Positions 1 to 9,770 of a stretch of DNA of 64,000 nucleotides are shown piece after piece. The stretch spans positions 8,928,001 to 8,992,000 of the forward strand of contig OY755177.1 in NCBI GenBank assembly GCA_963576735.1, read 5' to 3'. How positions within the stretch are numbered: position 1 is the first letter of the stretch; each line of letters starts with the position of its first letter. This DNA comes from Bedellia somnulentella. Its lineage: Eukaryota > Arthropoda > Insecta > Lepidoptera > Bedelliidae. A program made the translations under genes and the position numbers. The notes beneath the pieces are model-generated. The model was not told where the DNA came from. It saw only the letters and a list, made by a program, of their open reading frames with translations, and searched no databases.

Positions 1-1
1 G

Positions 2-3000
2 CATACTCGCGATGGTATTACCGGCCGCTACGTCGTTTCTCTTCCGTTTAAACCCGATGCTCCGCCACTCGGCGAGTCGCGGCAGACAGCCCTCGCGAGA
101 CTTCATAAGCTCGAGTATAGACTCGAACGTAATCCAACCCTCAAACGTGACTACCACGCGTGTATCCAAGAATATTTAGATTTAAACCACATGGAGCCCG
201 TGACTAGTGATGCCGCCCTGGGCGCCCACTATTATATTCCGCACCACTGCGTGGTTAAAGAGTCCAGTGATGATGATGCAGGGTGTAAATCATCCAACGA
301 AGTATCCCTGAATCAAGTGCTACTCACTGGACCCAAGCTTCATCCCGACATTGTGGATATCCTTCTTAAGTTTCGTATTCATCTCATAGGGTTCACATCA
401 GATTGTAAACAAATGTATAGAAATATAGGTATGTGTAAAGATCATCTGGATTACCAACGTATCCTCTGGCGGAGTTCACCTGCGGAACCTGTGCAGGATT
501 TTCGTCTTCGTACAGTCACCTTCGGAGTTAGCTCGTCCCCGTTCCTCGCTCTGCGTACTATTCAACAGTTAGCTCATGATGAAGGTCACCGGTTCCCGTT
601 GGCTGCACCTGTACTCTTGGAATCTATATTTGTAGATGACGTGGTTGCGGGGGCCAATTCCGAGTCCGATGCCCTAACGTTACAGCGTGAGCTTATTGGT
701 ATTTGCTCTTCGGCTGGGTTTGAATTAAGAAAGTGGCACAGCAACTCGCCGGCGATACTTGCCGCGGTTGAGTCGTCATCTCCTCATGGTGGGCGGCAGG
801 AAACCGTCTCCGTTGCACACCTCGAGAAGGATACACACACTAAAGTCCTAGGGTTACATTGGGATCCGCAAACTGATTGTTTTAAGTTTAATGTTCAGGT
901 CAATTCTGAAAAATGCACTAAACGGGCAATCCTTACTGAAATAGCTAGGATTTACGATCCGCTAGGATTTTTGTCCCCTCTGACCTTATACGCAAAACAT
1001 TTAATTCAATTACTGTGGGTAGCTAATATTGGTTGGGACGAAACCCCACCTATTGATATTATTAATTCATGGAGACTTTTTATTCAAGAGCTACCTATAA
1101 TAAAAGGTATTTCTTTTCCGCGTCACATTTTAGATAATACTTGTACCGTACAGGTGCATGGATTTGCTGACGCGAGTGAAACCGCGTATGCCGGTTGTGT
1201 TTATCTTCGCTTAACAAGTAGTGACGGAGAAATTCGTACTTACCTTGTTATAGCTAAAACTCGTGTGGCCCCTTTACGGGTTCGTCAAACAATACCCCGC
1301 CTTGAATTAATGGCTGCCTTATTATTATCAAAATTAATAGACAAAGTTCTTTCAATCTACGGCAATCGGGTCGATATGGATAACGTGTATGCATGGTCTG
1401 ATGCGTCGATCGTGCTAGCTTGGTTACACCAACCACCTCATACTTGGAAGACCTTCGTCTCCAACCGCACCAGTGATATCTTGTCTGTTGTGCCCGCATC
1501 TCGTTGGCGCCATGTCCGTTCTGCTGACAACCCCGCGGACGTGGCCTCGCGCGGTGCACTGCCCCACGCGCTACGCGCCCACCCCCTGTGGTATCACGGC
1601 CCAGCTTGGTTACAACGACCTTCTCATGCATGGCCGTCTTTCAATGAACAATTTGATACCAATGAAGAGAAGCGTATTGTTTCATTAAACGCGTCTACGA
1701 CGATTAATACAGATATTGAGATTATACAGCGTTATTCTTCGCTAGGTAAACTAGTACGAATCACCGCTTGGATAATTCGTTTCTACAAAAAATGCAAACA
1801 TTTAACTAACCACCACTCAGATTATATAATGGTCCCAGAATATAAAGAATCCTTAAAAAAACTCGTTCTTTTAGTGCAACAATCGGTTTTTACCGAAGAT
1901 ATAAATAAGATTTCAAAAGGGAATTTGCCTTCTCAATCATTAAGGCGTATTACACCATTTCTTCATAGTGACGGTTTGTTACGAGTCGGTGGTAGGATTC
2001 ATAAGTCACTCTTATCTTATGATAGTAAACATCAAATGATTTTACCAAAGAAACATACATTAACTAACCTAATCATAGATGATGCTCATGTGTGTTATCT
2101 ACATGCCGGACCTCAGACCGTTCAGTACCTGCTCTCGCAAAAGTACTGGATAATCTCGTGTCGCGATATCGTGCGGCAACGTATACATCGCTGCGTTCGT
2201 TGCTTCAGCGCGCGTCCGACACCAGTGCAACCGCGCATGGGACCTCTGCCCGCTACTCGTCTGCGGCCCGCGCGACCATTTATTAAAACAGCTGTAGATT
2301 ATGCCGGCCCTTTCTTTGTTCGCGCCAATAAGGTGCGCAATGCCAAAGTTATAAAATGTTACGTTTCAGTATTTGTTTGCATGAGTGTCAAAGCTATTCA
2401 TCTCGAAATCGTTTCCGAGCTTTCCACTGAAGGTTTTCTTGCTGCGTTACGACGTTTCACTTCCCGTCGTGGATTATGTACCGATATATTTTCCGACTGT
2501 GGTACAAACTTTGTGGGTTGTGACAAATACTTGAAAGAGCTTTATGCCTTTTTAGGTAATGATTCAGTTCAAAGAAATTTACAAAAGGAAACTCTTCAAC
2601 AGTGTATAACTTGGCATTTCCAACCAAGCCATGCAAGCCATTTCGGGGGCCTTTTTGAAGCGGGGGTGAAAAGTTTTAAGCACCACTTACGTAGAGTAGT
2701 TGGAACTCGTACCCAAACGTACGATGAAATGCACACACTTCTGTGTCAAATCGAAGCGGTTCTTAATTCGCGTCCTCTGTCCGTGATGAGTTCGTCAGCT
2801 TCAGATCCGCTTCCCCTCACACCCTCTCATTTCTTGATAGGTGAACCGCTTACGGCCCTACCCGACGTTTCCTTGCTAGACGTTAACCCTAACAGACTTA
2901 CGCGTTGGCGATGGGTTCAGCAATCCGTCCAACATTTCTGGAAGCGATGGAGTAGGGAATATCTTCACGAAATTCAACAAAGTCAAAAGTGGCTTCAAGA

Positions 3001-3196
3001 CCGAGGCCCTCCTATTAGTGAAGGCACTGTTGTTATTGTACGCGACGACCACCTGCCGCCGTTGCAGTGGAAGCTGGCTCGCGTGCACTCGCTCCATCCC
3101 GGGACTGACAACGTCACCCGTGTAGTTACGCTCAAAATGAACAACAAATTTTTTAAGCGGCCAGTGGTTAAACTGTGTCCGCTACCTATTGAATAG
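2..3196 (+). CDS. Pao/BEL LTR retrotransposon Pol polyprotein, 5' end outside the window
   Basis: The frame is open from the left window edge to TAG at 3194-3196, so it does not begin at the ATG at 191. Counting residues from that ATG, the order is: reverse transcriptase (ILWR at ~90, FVDD active site at ~147), RNase H (FADASE ~331, PRLELMAALL ~372, WSDASIVL ~407, ADNPADVASRG ~450), zinc-binding HHCC region (~640-680, ending CVRC), integrase core with its three acidic residues (VDYAGPF, SDCGTNF, and the E of FEAGVKSF), then a C-terminal domain containing PSHFLIGEPL. This order is typical of Pao/BEL elements. The RT segment between HHCVVKE and KSSNEVSLN seems about ten residues short and lacks the usual VVFDAS motif, so RT activity is doubtful although the frame is open. 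Gag, protease and the 5' LTR would lie to the left. Confidence 0.93.
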   Translation, partial: HTRDGITGRYVVSLPFKPDAPPLGESRQTALARLHKLEYRLERNPTLKRDYHACIQEYLDLNHMEPVTSDAALGAHYYIPHHCVVKESSDDDAGCKSSNEVSLNQVLLTGPKLHPDIVDILLKFRIHLIGFTSDCKQMYRNIGMCKDHLDYQRILWRSSPAEPVQDFRLRTVTFGVSSSPFLALRTIQQLAHDEGHRFPLAAPVLLESIFVDDVVAGANSESDALTLQRELIGICSSAGFELRKWHSNSPAILAAVESSSPHGGRQETVSVAHLEKDTHTKVLGLHWDPQTDCFKFNVQVNSEKCTKRAILTEIARIYDPLGFLSPLTLYAKHLIQLLWVANIGWDETPPIDIINSWRLFIQELPIIKGISFPRHILDNTCTVQVHGFADASETAYAGCVYLRLTSSDGEIRTYLVIAKTRVAPLRVRQTIPRLELMAALLLSKLIDKVLSIYGNRVDMDNVYAWSDASIVLAWLHQPPHTWKTFVSNRTSDILSVVPASRWRHVRSADNPADVASRGALPHALRAHPLWYHGPAWLQRPSHAWPSFNEQFDTNEEKRIVSLNASTTINTDIEIIQRYSSLGKLVRITAWIIRFYKKCKHLTNHHSDYIMVPEYKESLKKLVLLVQQSVFTEDINKISKGNLPSQSLRRITPFLHSDGLLRVGGRIHKSLLSYDSKHQMILPKKHTLTNLIIDDAHVCYLHAGPQTVQYLLSQKYWIISCRDIVRQRIHRCVRCFSARPTPVQPRMGPLPATRLRPARPFIKTAVDYAGPFFVRANKVRNAKVIKCYVSVFVCMSVKAIHLEIVSELSTEGFLAALRRFTSRRGLCTDIFSDCGTNFVGCDKYLKELYAFLGNDSVQRNLQKETLQQCITWHFQPSHASHFGGLFEAGVKSFKHHLRRVVGTRTQTYDEMHTLLCQIEAVLNSRPLSVMSSSASDPLPLTPSHFLIGEPLTALPDVSLLDVNPNRLTRWRWVQQSVQHFWKRWSREYLHEIQQSQKWLQDRGPPISEGTVVIVRDDHLPPLQWKLARVHSLHPGTDNVTRVVTLKMNNKFFKRPVVKLCPLPIE

Positions 3197-3290
3197 AGTA
3201 CTTTATACATATTTCAATCATAGTCATAGGTTAGGTTATATTTTCTTTTATTTTGTTAAAAGTTATATACTTTTAAGGTGAGCGGGTTTA

Positions 3291-3700
3291 TGTTCCGTAC
3301 TGGAACAAATATTAGTTTATAATTTTCTTTATTAGGTGTGCACAAGACAACAAAACATATTTTACATACTTTTTAATTCACGTTAGAAATAGATTTATTT
3401 CATGTGGCTTATTTTCTCTAACACTACCTCGTTGATGTGGGAAACTGGCAACATTGACGTCTGACGTCTTACAACTACATCCGTTTCCGCAAGTTAGTCT
3501 CTCTTTCTCAACACGCCGATGTGAGTGCACACGTTCGTATAAAAGTTACCAAATAAATTCCGAATCAAGTCTATTTCCCGAACAAAGTGATGAAAAAGGA
3601 CTGAACCACATTTATCTATGGACCTATGGTGAAAAGTGTAAGCCTGCGCTGTGATTCATCAATAAACTCTCGAGAGTTCGAACGCCACCCCTGCCAGCCA
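3291..3700 (+). repeat. Probable 3' LTR of the Pao/BEL element
   Basis: A purine-rich stretch (AAGGTGAGCGGG, 3275-3286) follows pol and could be the polypurine tract. The proposed LTR starts TGTTCC and its first 17 bases form a small inverted repeat (TGTTCC...GGAACA, 3291-3307). A TATA-like TATAAAAG lies at 3538-3545 and AATAAA at 3661-3666, the expected promoter and poly(A) signals. The 3' border is uncertain because the matching 5' LTR is outside the window; an end near ...CCAGCCA (3700) is a guess. Confidence 0.6.
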
Positions 3701-3774
3701 CGTGCCTGGTAAGTGTTTAAAGTTTAAATAAGTCACTCGCGGCTACATGTATGTTTCCATCATTAAAACCCATT

Positions 3775-3942
3775 TCTTCCCGTGAGTGCTTGTAGAAGGT
3801 GAGTTAGAGTGTTGGGCCCGAAGTGCATTTTGGGCGATATATGTGAACCTTCACCAACAAACTTCTAAAAGTTGCGGAGCATTTCTAATTCTGGTCCTTT
3901 GGCTATCCCTTCTTGAGATTTATAGCCGTGAGTATATGTTTT
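3775..3942 (+). mobile_element. Degenerate retroelement tail ending TTATAGCCGTGAG
   Basis: A decayed relative of the sequence at 56040-56265. Shared landmarks are GGGCGATA, TTCTAATTCTGG and TATAGCCGTGAGTATATG. It is non-coding and is probably the 3' end of a SINE or LINE. Confidence 0.55.
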
Positions 3943-4669
3943 CGTCTTTGTAAATGTCATATTTAAAACCTCTACCTACTGCCAATAGCGTAATTAAGCA
4001 TATCAAATACAACGCGTTTGCTGGTCAAATATTTATTTTAATTTTATTTATTAACCGTTGAAGCAATAATCTGTCTTTTACGTTGCTGCTAAAAATGGTA
4101 ATCGTCTATCACTGTTCATGACTTCCAACCGCGTTACAGAAACAATGGTAAGCAGCGATGTTTTCATAAAAAATACCGTTTTCACTTTACGGTACGGAAC
4201 CCTACAAATTGGATAAAAGCTACACGTGTACAAAATTTCATCTTAATCCGTTTAGTAGTTAGGGCGTGAAAAATTAACATCAAACTCGCTTTTTCATTGC
4301 CAAGTAAAATTGAATTCAAATTCTGTTAAAGTCCTATCATCATGTTTTGTAAACTTTTAAGTATAAATAGTATTTATAAACATTGTAACAGTTTAAACTC
4401 TTTTGCAACTAAATTAAGACATTCGTTTTTAACTTAACTTTATTTATTTCATTTATCTCTTTTGTTTGCTCATATGTTATGTAAACGTTCATAAAAGTTT
4501 CATGTTATTTCTCTAAACCAATTTTCTAATTAGGTTAATTGTATTATTGTTGGATAAACCCTGATGTTTAAAAATAAAAACAATGCTGATGTATCTACCT
4601 GCCGCATACAAAATTGTAAAATATTAATTTATGGAGCTGTAGGTATTGTTTCTGTTATAACTGTGTACA
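3943..4669. other. AT-rich stretch without a gene
   Basis: No long open frame. Around 4100-4300 there is prose-like repeat sequence (GGTACGGAACCCTAC, then AATCCGTTTAGTAGTTAGGGCGTG) of the kind seen near the ends of insect transposons. Nothing else is recognisable before the large duplication begins near 4670. Confidence 0.5.
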
Positions 4670-5500
4670 TTTAAAATGTTAACGACTGTTTGTTTCCTAA
4701 ATAAATGAAAATGAATAAAAGAAATAAAACATTAAAAGTATGACGATATAGGTTCAACACATTAAGTAGACACTATTAAATTGTAATAAATCTGTAGCAG
4801 GTGTATAAAATGCATACATATTTTCATAAATATATAAACATGAAGTTTCTGTTGAGTAACTTCCGGGTAAATATTAAGCACTTTTTAAATTATGTTGAAA
4901 GTTAACAATCGTTAATTGCTTCGATTTACTCAACAGATTTTTTGAACAAAAAATGATTTTTTAAAAGAAATAATAAGAATCATAGACTTTATTGTATCAA
5001 ATAAGTTAAATTATGTTTTAGAATATGTTTGAATTAAACTTACCTTACAAGTAGTCACCAGTTAAAATAATTATAAAAAATACACATCAACACAATATAA
5101 GATAAACACCAAATATCTACACAAACTTTAATTTCACTGAACACCCAAAAATTATAAACTTTTTTGCATATTTTTTGTTACTTATAACATTTTATAATCT
5201 AAAGAATATAAAAGAATTTAAAAAGTTTCCAAGCAAGAAGTGTGATACTGTTTCGAGAGCTGACGCGGCCGTTCAGCGGAGTGAATCGCTGAAGTTCTGA
5301 AATGTACTGACGGATGAACGGGCTTGGTGACAAGTACCGCGGTAAACCTTACCGAAAGCTGCATTTTAAACAGTAAAACCTAAACGGCAAAACTAGCAAC
5401 AAAAATATGCTTAGACGTTAAAGTAATATGATACATACACTCATAATATAAGTTTAGAGTCAATTCATCCTTATTTGTTACAATCCTTAAAAAAATTCAA
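4670..5500. other. Unit 1: non-coding AT-rich sequence
   Basis: No coding frame or known element. A more GC-rich patch at ~5240-5370 (around CTGACGCGGCCGTTCAGCGG) is not recognised. The same sequence is at 20525-21338 in unit 2. Confidence 0.5.
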
Positions 5501-5735
5501 GAGGAGAGCTGTGTTTTAGCGGCTTAGAATAGCATTTGATCAATAATTTTCCACGGTTGGGGCTTTTAGGGCGATTCGGTTAGAGGCCCATTACTGGCCA
5601 AAACTTTTTATGATACAATCTTTGTATCCTTGAACTTCCAAATGTTACTAATTAATTTCCGAATCTTAGTTCTGGCTACTTTTTTTGGAGCTTTATAGCC
5701 ATGAGTATGTGTGTATGTAAAGAATGTATGTAAGA
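5500..5735 (+). mobile_element. Unit 1: degenerate retroelement tail
   Basis: Same family as 3775-3942 and 56040-56265: GGGCGATTCGGTTAGAGGCCC, then TCTTAGTTCTGGC, then TTTATAGCCATGAGTATGTG and a GTAT-rich end. Non-coding. Confidence 0.6.
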
Positions 5736-5744
5736 GAAAAAAAC

Positions 5745-6240
5745 CCGTGATAGCTCAGTGGGTAGAACACCGCTTTATCGTGCTGACAACTAGTATTCTA
5801 ATTCCGGGTCGGGTCTACACCAATTTGTCTTTTCTAAAGATATATAAATTGTTACAAATGTTGTGTACAAATATAAATTAGTTGTATTGTCATTAAGTAA
5901 AATATGTGGGTTATAAACCAGCTATAAATGTATTGTCTATAATTGTATGTTGTAAAGTAAAATTTAGCCGAATTGGATTTAAATCTGTAATGGTTATGTT
6001 TATGAATGAATAAATAAATAAATAAATAAATGTGTGGTTAATTTATCATGATTGTTAACGGTGAGGGAAAACATTCTGAAGAAACCCCTCATGGCTGAGT
6101 TGTACTTAGTCATGTGACAGTGTATTCGTACAAAACGGGGATGTGCCTGCCCCCTGTCACGTGAGTGCAGTATGTCCCCTTAACACCATGTGACAATGTC
6201 TGCTGATGTTCAGAAGTATTAGTATCTCTGCCAATATAAG
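5745..6240 (+). mobile_element. Unit 1: tRNA-derived SINE (S1-like), interrupted
   Basis: The head GTGATAGCTCAGTGGGTAG resembles a pol III A box and AATTCCGGGTCGGG sits in the B-box position. The body (CTACACCAATTTGTCTTTTC, TTAATTTATCATG, GGTGAGGGAAAACAT) matches the SINE at 21339-21709. About 190 bp (5842-6030), ending in AATA repeats, interrupt the body relative to intact copies. The 3' tail is lost. Older and more diverged than the S1 copies at 21.3, 54.5 and 57.7 kb. Confidence 0.8.
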
Positions 6241-6432
6241 ATGAAAGAAGACCTTTCTCTCTGGATATACCGCGTGAAATTTATAAGTTTTTGAGTTTGA
6301 GTAAGACAAAAGAAGCTAGCAAGAGTTTTGAAACAGTAAACCCTATTGCTATCCCTCCCAGAGACAAATGCAGAAAAACGTTAAGTTGAACTCGTCTGAT
6401 TCCGTATTCAAAACCAAACTATTATTTTCTTG

Positions 6433-6680
6433 TTACGATGGTTTAGGCAAATAGAGCATGGATGATTTTGAAAAGAGATTTATAGAACCAATGTGGTAGG
6501 TAATGTTAGTAGGACGACCGCGGAGGCCACACCTGGACCAAATAGAGAATGTGCTCAAAAAAGCAGGCGTCCGAGGTATGAAGAATAAAAAAGCATGTAT
6601 GAAAATATTGATGGATGTGAACGAAACAAGAGAGCCTACCCCAATGGGAAATAATGGCTTGAGCATATATATATGTATGT
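6433..6680 (+). mobile_element. Unit 1: LINE 3'-end fragment
   Basis: Sense-strand remnant of the LINE C-terminus seen better at 17758-18231: readable peptides are GRPRRPHLDQIENVLKKAG and ACMKILMDVNE, then the tail CCCCAATGGGAAATAATGG and TATATATGTATG. Stop codons make it non-functional. Confidence 0.8.
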
Positions 6681-7309
6681 TTTCTCTCTTATATTATTAA
6701 GAAAAATTTGTACTTGTTTTCTAAGGTTTGTATATTTTCATGTTATTTTTATTATATTAAGCATAATTTTTCATCATTAGCATATGGCTCTACTAGCATA
6801 CACTTAAGTCATAAATCTAAGATCACAAAATCTAACAATGAGACAATCACAAGAACAAATAACAATTTTTCACCATAGTAAAAAAGTAAATAATATTATA
6901 AGTAATTTCCTGCTTACTTGGTCGGAACTCGTTATTTTACTTTACTGAAAGCGTATTCATTATTTTCTTCAAAAAGCCAGCAATTTCAGCTTTGTAAAAC
7001 CATGTGCGTTGAGTACACACGCCTGTCGCACTTACGATATGCAATTATCTTGTCGGCATAAAAGCCTCCATAGATGATGTGTTTTGTTCTTTTTCCAACG
7101 AAGGTAATTCACATGGATTGTCCGATAAGAAATGAATGGATTAAAAATGAGGCTTAAATATATTTTTGATTCATTGCTATTGAGTACACAGCGAATATAG
7201 GCAGGTACCGCCAAATGGCGTGAAAAGACACAGTACCGGGAATGATTTTTGCCACGCATAAAATATTAATGTACTAAAAATATATTAAAAGCAGGAAACA
7301 TCCGCATTA
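6681..7309. other. Unit 1: anonymous sequence, partly shared with 48.1-48.4 kb
   Basis: No gene. The part from ~6905 matches 48105-48405 with scattered differences, including AACTCGTTATTTTACTT and GTGCGTTGAGTACACACGCC. It therefore belongs to an older repeated segment, not to unique host sequence. Confidence 0.6.
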
Positions 7310-7566
7310 GGGCCGGCGCTCACTGCCGGCATGGCATGGCAAAGGATTTCGGTACAGATACAGCATTTTTAATCTTATTGCCATGCATATAGAATTCATT
7401 TTGACACAACGATGCCGAGGGAGGCCGCGGTAGGACAGAACGTCGGCATCGTTGTGTCAAAATGAAGTAAAATGAATTCTATACCAATGGTAATAAGATT
7501 AAAAATGCTATATCTTTACCGAAATCCTTTGCCATGCCATGCCATGCCGGCAGTCAGCGCTGGCCC
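7310..7566. mobile_element. Unit 1: PIF/Harbinger-like MITE
   Basis: A 257-bp palindromic element. It begins GGGCCGGCGCT and ends AGCGCTGGCCC, and is flanked on both sides by TTA (7307-7309, 7567-7569), the 3-bp target duplication of PIF/Harbinger elements. The inverted arms run ~100 bp inwards (ATGGCAAAGGATTTCGGTA against TACCGAAATCCTTTGCCAT). No coding capacity. The superfamily call rests on the TTA duplication and the GGGC terminus. Confidence 0.8.
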
Positions 7567-8085
7567 TTATAATGGTTAATAGCAAAACATAAAAAATTAC
7601 AACATAGTTTGGAGTATAATAAAAATAGTAAAAATTATGTAGTAATAACAATAAATATGTAAGACTAGCTTTACACCCGCGACTACTGTACAATTTGTAT
7701 TCTGTATCGAAAGTATATCAAATCAAATCGGTTTCATTAAAATTTATTCAATTAACATTTTTGACACGACACCGGTGTACTTTTGTTTTATATTCAGATT
7801 ATTTTGGATGTGCCAGGATTAAAAAAAATACCTATTGTAACTTTCACATACCAATATTCGTTGCATGATATCAGGATACTTTGAAAAAAAATAACCGCGA
7901 CATTTGGATGTCACCTTACCAGTTGGCTGCAGACGTCGTGGATTATTATTAATAAAAAAAATAACTCTTATTATTTTAATTTATAATTTTATTTACATTA
8001 CGTTAGAAGTTAATATCTTTAAACTAGAAATTTTAAGATATAATAATTTGAGAAATTTAATTTACAAATACCTAACTAAATCACA
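7567..8085. other. Unit 1: AT-rich stretch without a gene
   Basis: Low-complexity AT-rich DNA with no recognisable element; short open frames here have no coding character. Confidence 0.45.
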
Positions 8086-8296
8086 AACATACATACATTA
8101 ATCCCCATCGGGGTAGGCTGAGGGAGACTATCAAATTCTATCTCCATTTTTTACGTTTATTGCTCTCTTGCGCTTCGTCTACATTTGTCAATATTTTTAT
8201 ACATGCCCTTTTATTCGTCGGACACCTGCCGTTTTAAGCAAATTCTCTATTTGGTCTAAATGTGTTCTCCGTGGTCGTCTCCTTACTAACATTACT
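8086..8296 (-). mobile_element. Unit 1: LINE 3'-end fragment
   Basis: Antisense copy of the LINE tail family (compare 9458-9686). Reading leftward on the minus strand it begins at TAATGTTAGTAAGGAGACG, passes a GACCAAATAGAG-like segment and ends with ACCCCGATGGGGATTAATG and TATG repeats. Diverged; no obvious target duplication. Confidence 0.75.
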
Positions 8297-8735
8297 ATAA
8301 GAAAAACAATAATTGTTGGTTACAATTAAATCGAGTCGAGAGTCTAGAAAAAAGAGTACGGGGGGGGGGTATCCTGCATTATTAACCGACTAGTCACTTC
8401 CAATCAATTCATTTTGCCGAAAAATCATTTCGTTAATAAACCATGCATCGTCGGACACCTACAACTATTTTATGAAGTTGAGTGACAAAATTTTAAAATA
8501 CAGAAATATTGGCGCACATTGCCCAACCTAAATTTAAAAACGCGTTTTTCGAAAAGTCTGCGAAGAAATGAGGTAGTTCTATTTTAATCCGATACTACAC
8601 AGCTAATCTGTTTATATATATATATGAGCCCCATCAATTTTGCTTGCAATTCGCCGTCATATACTTACTGTCCGGTCTCTTGCCATCGTCCCGCATCAAG
8701 CCAGGGGGTTCCAGAACAGCTAGTAAATGGACTTC

Positions 8736-8770
<35 letters not shown>

Positions 8771-9457
8771 TTCGAGTATTTGAACTTGAGTCGAGTGGCA
8801 AACGAAGCGGAACGGATCAAATATTTAATTAACATATTTTATTAGTTCAAACAGTAACAGTAATAAAAAAAATTATGATATCTATTAGTTTGTGTTCTTA
8901 TTTTACTTTATTTAAATTTATGGTTGTAAATTAGAAAAACGTTTCATGAGATTGATTAAGAAGTATTAAGTTTTCAAATTATATGTCTGCAAATGTGGGT
9001 CCATAGAAATCTTTCAAATACGCCCATTCTTCGCACATTTCACTTTTGACTCTCCCGTTGTAGCCCTATAGTTTTTCGTTATATTAACTGACAATTATGA
9101 GGATAATTAAATTTCAATTTCTGAAAACCAAGTATAGGTAAAGTTGATTGGTAGTAATAGTAATCAAGTATAAAACATTAAATAATTTGGTGAATGTATT
9201 TGGCAAGTTTAAATAATTATTTCAATTCTCAAAACAAACTCAGTGTAGATTAGAGGTGAAGAACCATAAACCAGTTTATAATTGCTTTTCTAAATAATTT
9301 GGAGATCCAAAACCAACATTTTTTTCACTCGATGACAGGTAAATTAATTTATCACAATGTTAAACAAGTAGTTGTTATTTGTTGATTTTGTGAAACTTTG
9401 CTTATATATTTACTACTTCTTCTTCTTTAAACAGTTACATAAAAACATGTTACATAT
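8297..9457. other. Unit 1: anonymous sequence with a G run and a TA run
   Basis: No gene. A run of 10 G lies at 8360-8369 (9 G in unit 2). From ~8770 onward the sequence matches 48650-49400 in the third paralogous segment, for example TCGAGTGGCAAACGAAGCGG against TCGAGTGGCAAGCAAATCGG. Confidence 0.6.
8737..8766. repeat. Unit 1: (TA)15 microsatellite
   Basis: Thirty bases of perfect TA repeat. The matching site in unit 2 (24971-24994) has twelve repeats, so the locus has changed length since the duplication. Confidence 0.95.
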
Positions 9458-9686
9458 ACATACATACATACATATACTCACGCCATTAATTCCCATTGGG
9501 GTAGGCAGAGACTATCGATCGCCACTTCGTACGATCCTGACAAACCTCTCTAGCTTCGTTTACATCCATCAATCTTTTCATACATGCTCTTTTATTCTTC
9601 ATACTTCGGACGCCAGCCTTTTTGAGCACACTCTCAATTTGGTCCAAGTGTGTTCTCCGTGGTCGTCCTCTACTAACATTACCATT
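9458..9686 (-). mobile_element. Unit 1: 229-bp LINE-tail insertion with target duplication
   Basis: Flanked by an 11-bp direct repeat ATGTTACATAT (9447-9457 and 9687-9697). On the minus strand it starts GGTAATGTTAGTAGAGGACG and ends with CCCCAATGGGAATTAATGG, GCGTGAGTATATG and GTAT repeats. It encodes only the last part of the LINE ORF. The paralogue near 49390-49420 lacks the insertion, showing an intact site. Confidence 0.88.
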
Positions 9687-9770
9687 ATGTTACATATGTG
9701 GTGTCTTATAATTAAAAAAAAAATTTTCTTCTTCTAAGTCGTAACGCTCTTGACAGAGTGGTCGTGGTCG

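Noticed and set aside
1254..1631. 125-codon minus-strand frame inside pol
   Set aside because: Antisense shadow of the RNase H region.
191..3196. ATG at 191 as the start of the pol gene
   Set aside because: The frame is open upstream to the window edge with Pao/BEL-like codons, so this is an internal Met.
9372..9737. 121-codon plus-strand frame rich in Tyr, Phe and His
   Set aside because: It reads the LINE tail insertion (9458-9686) backwards plus AT-rich flanks and has no protein character. The same applies to 25600-25965.
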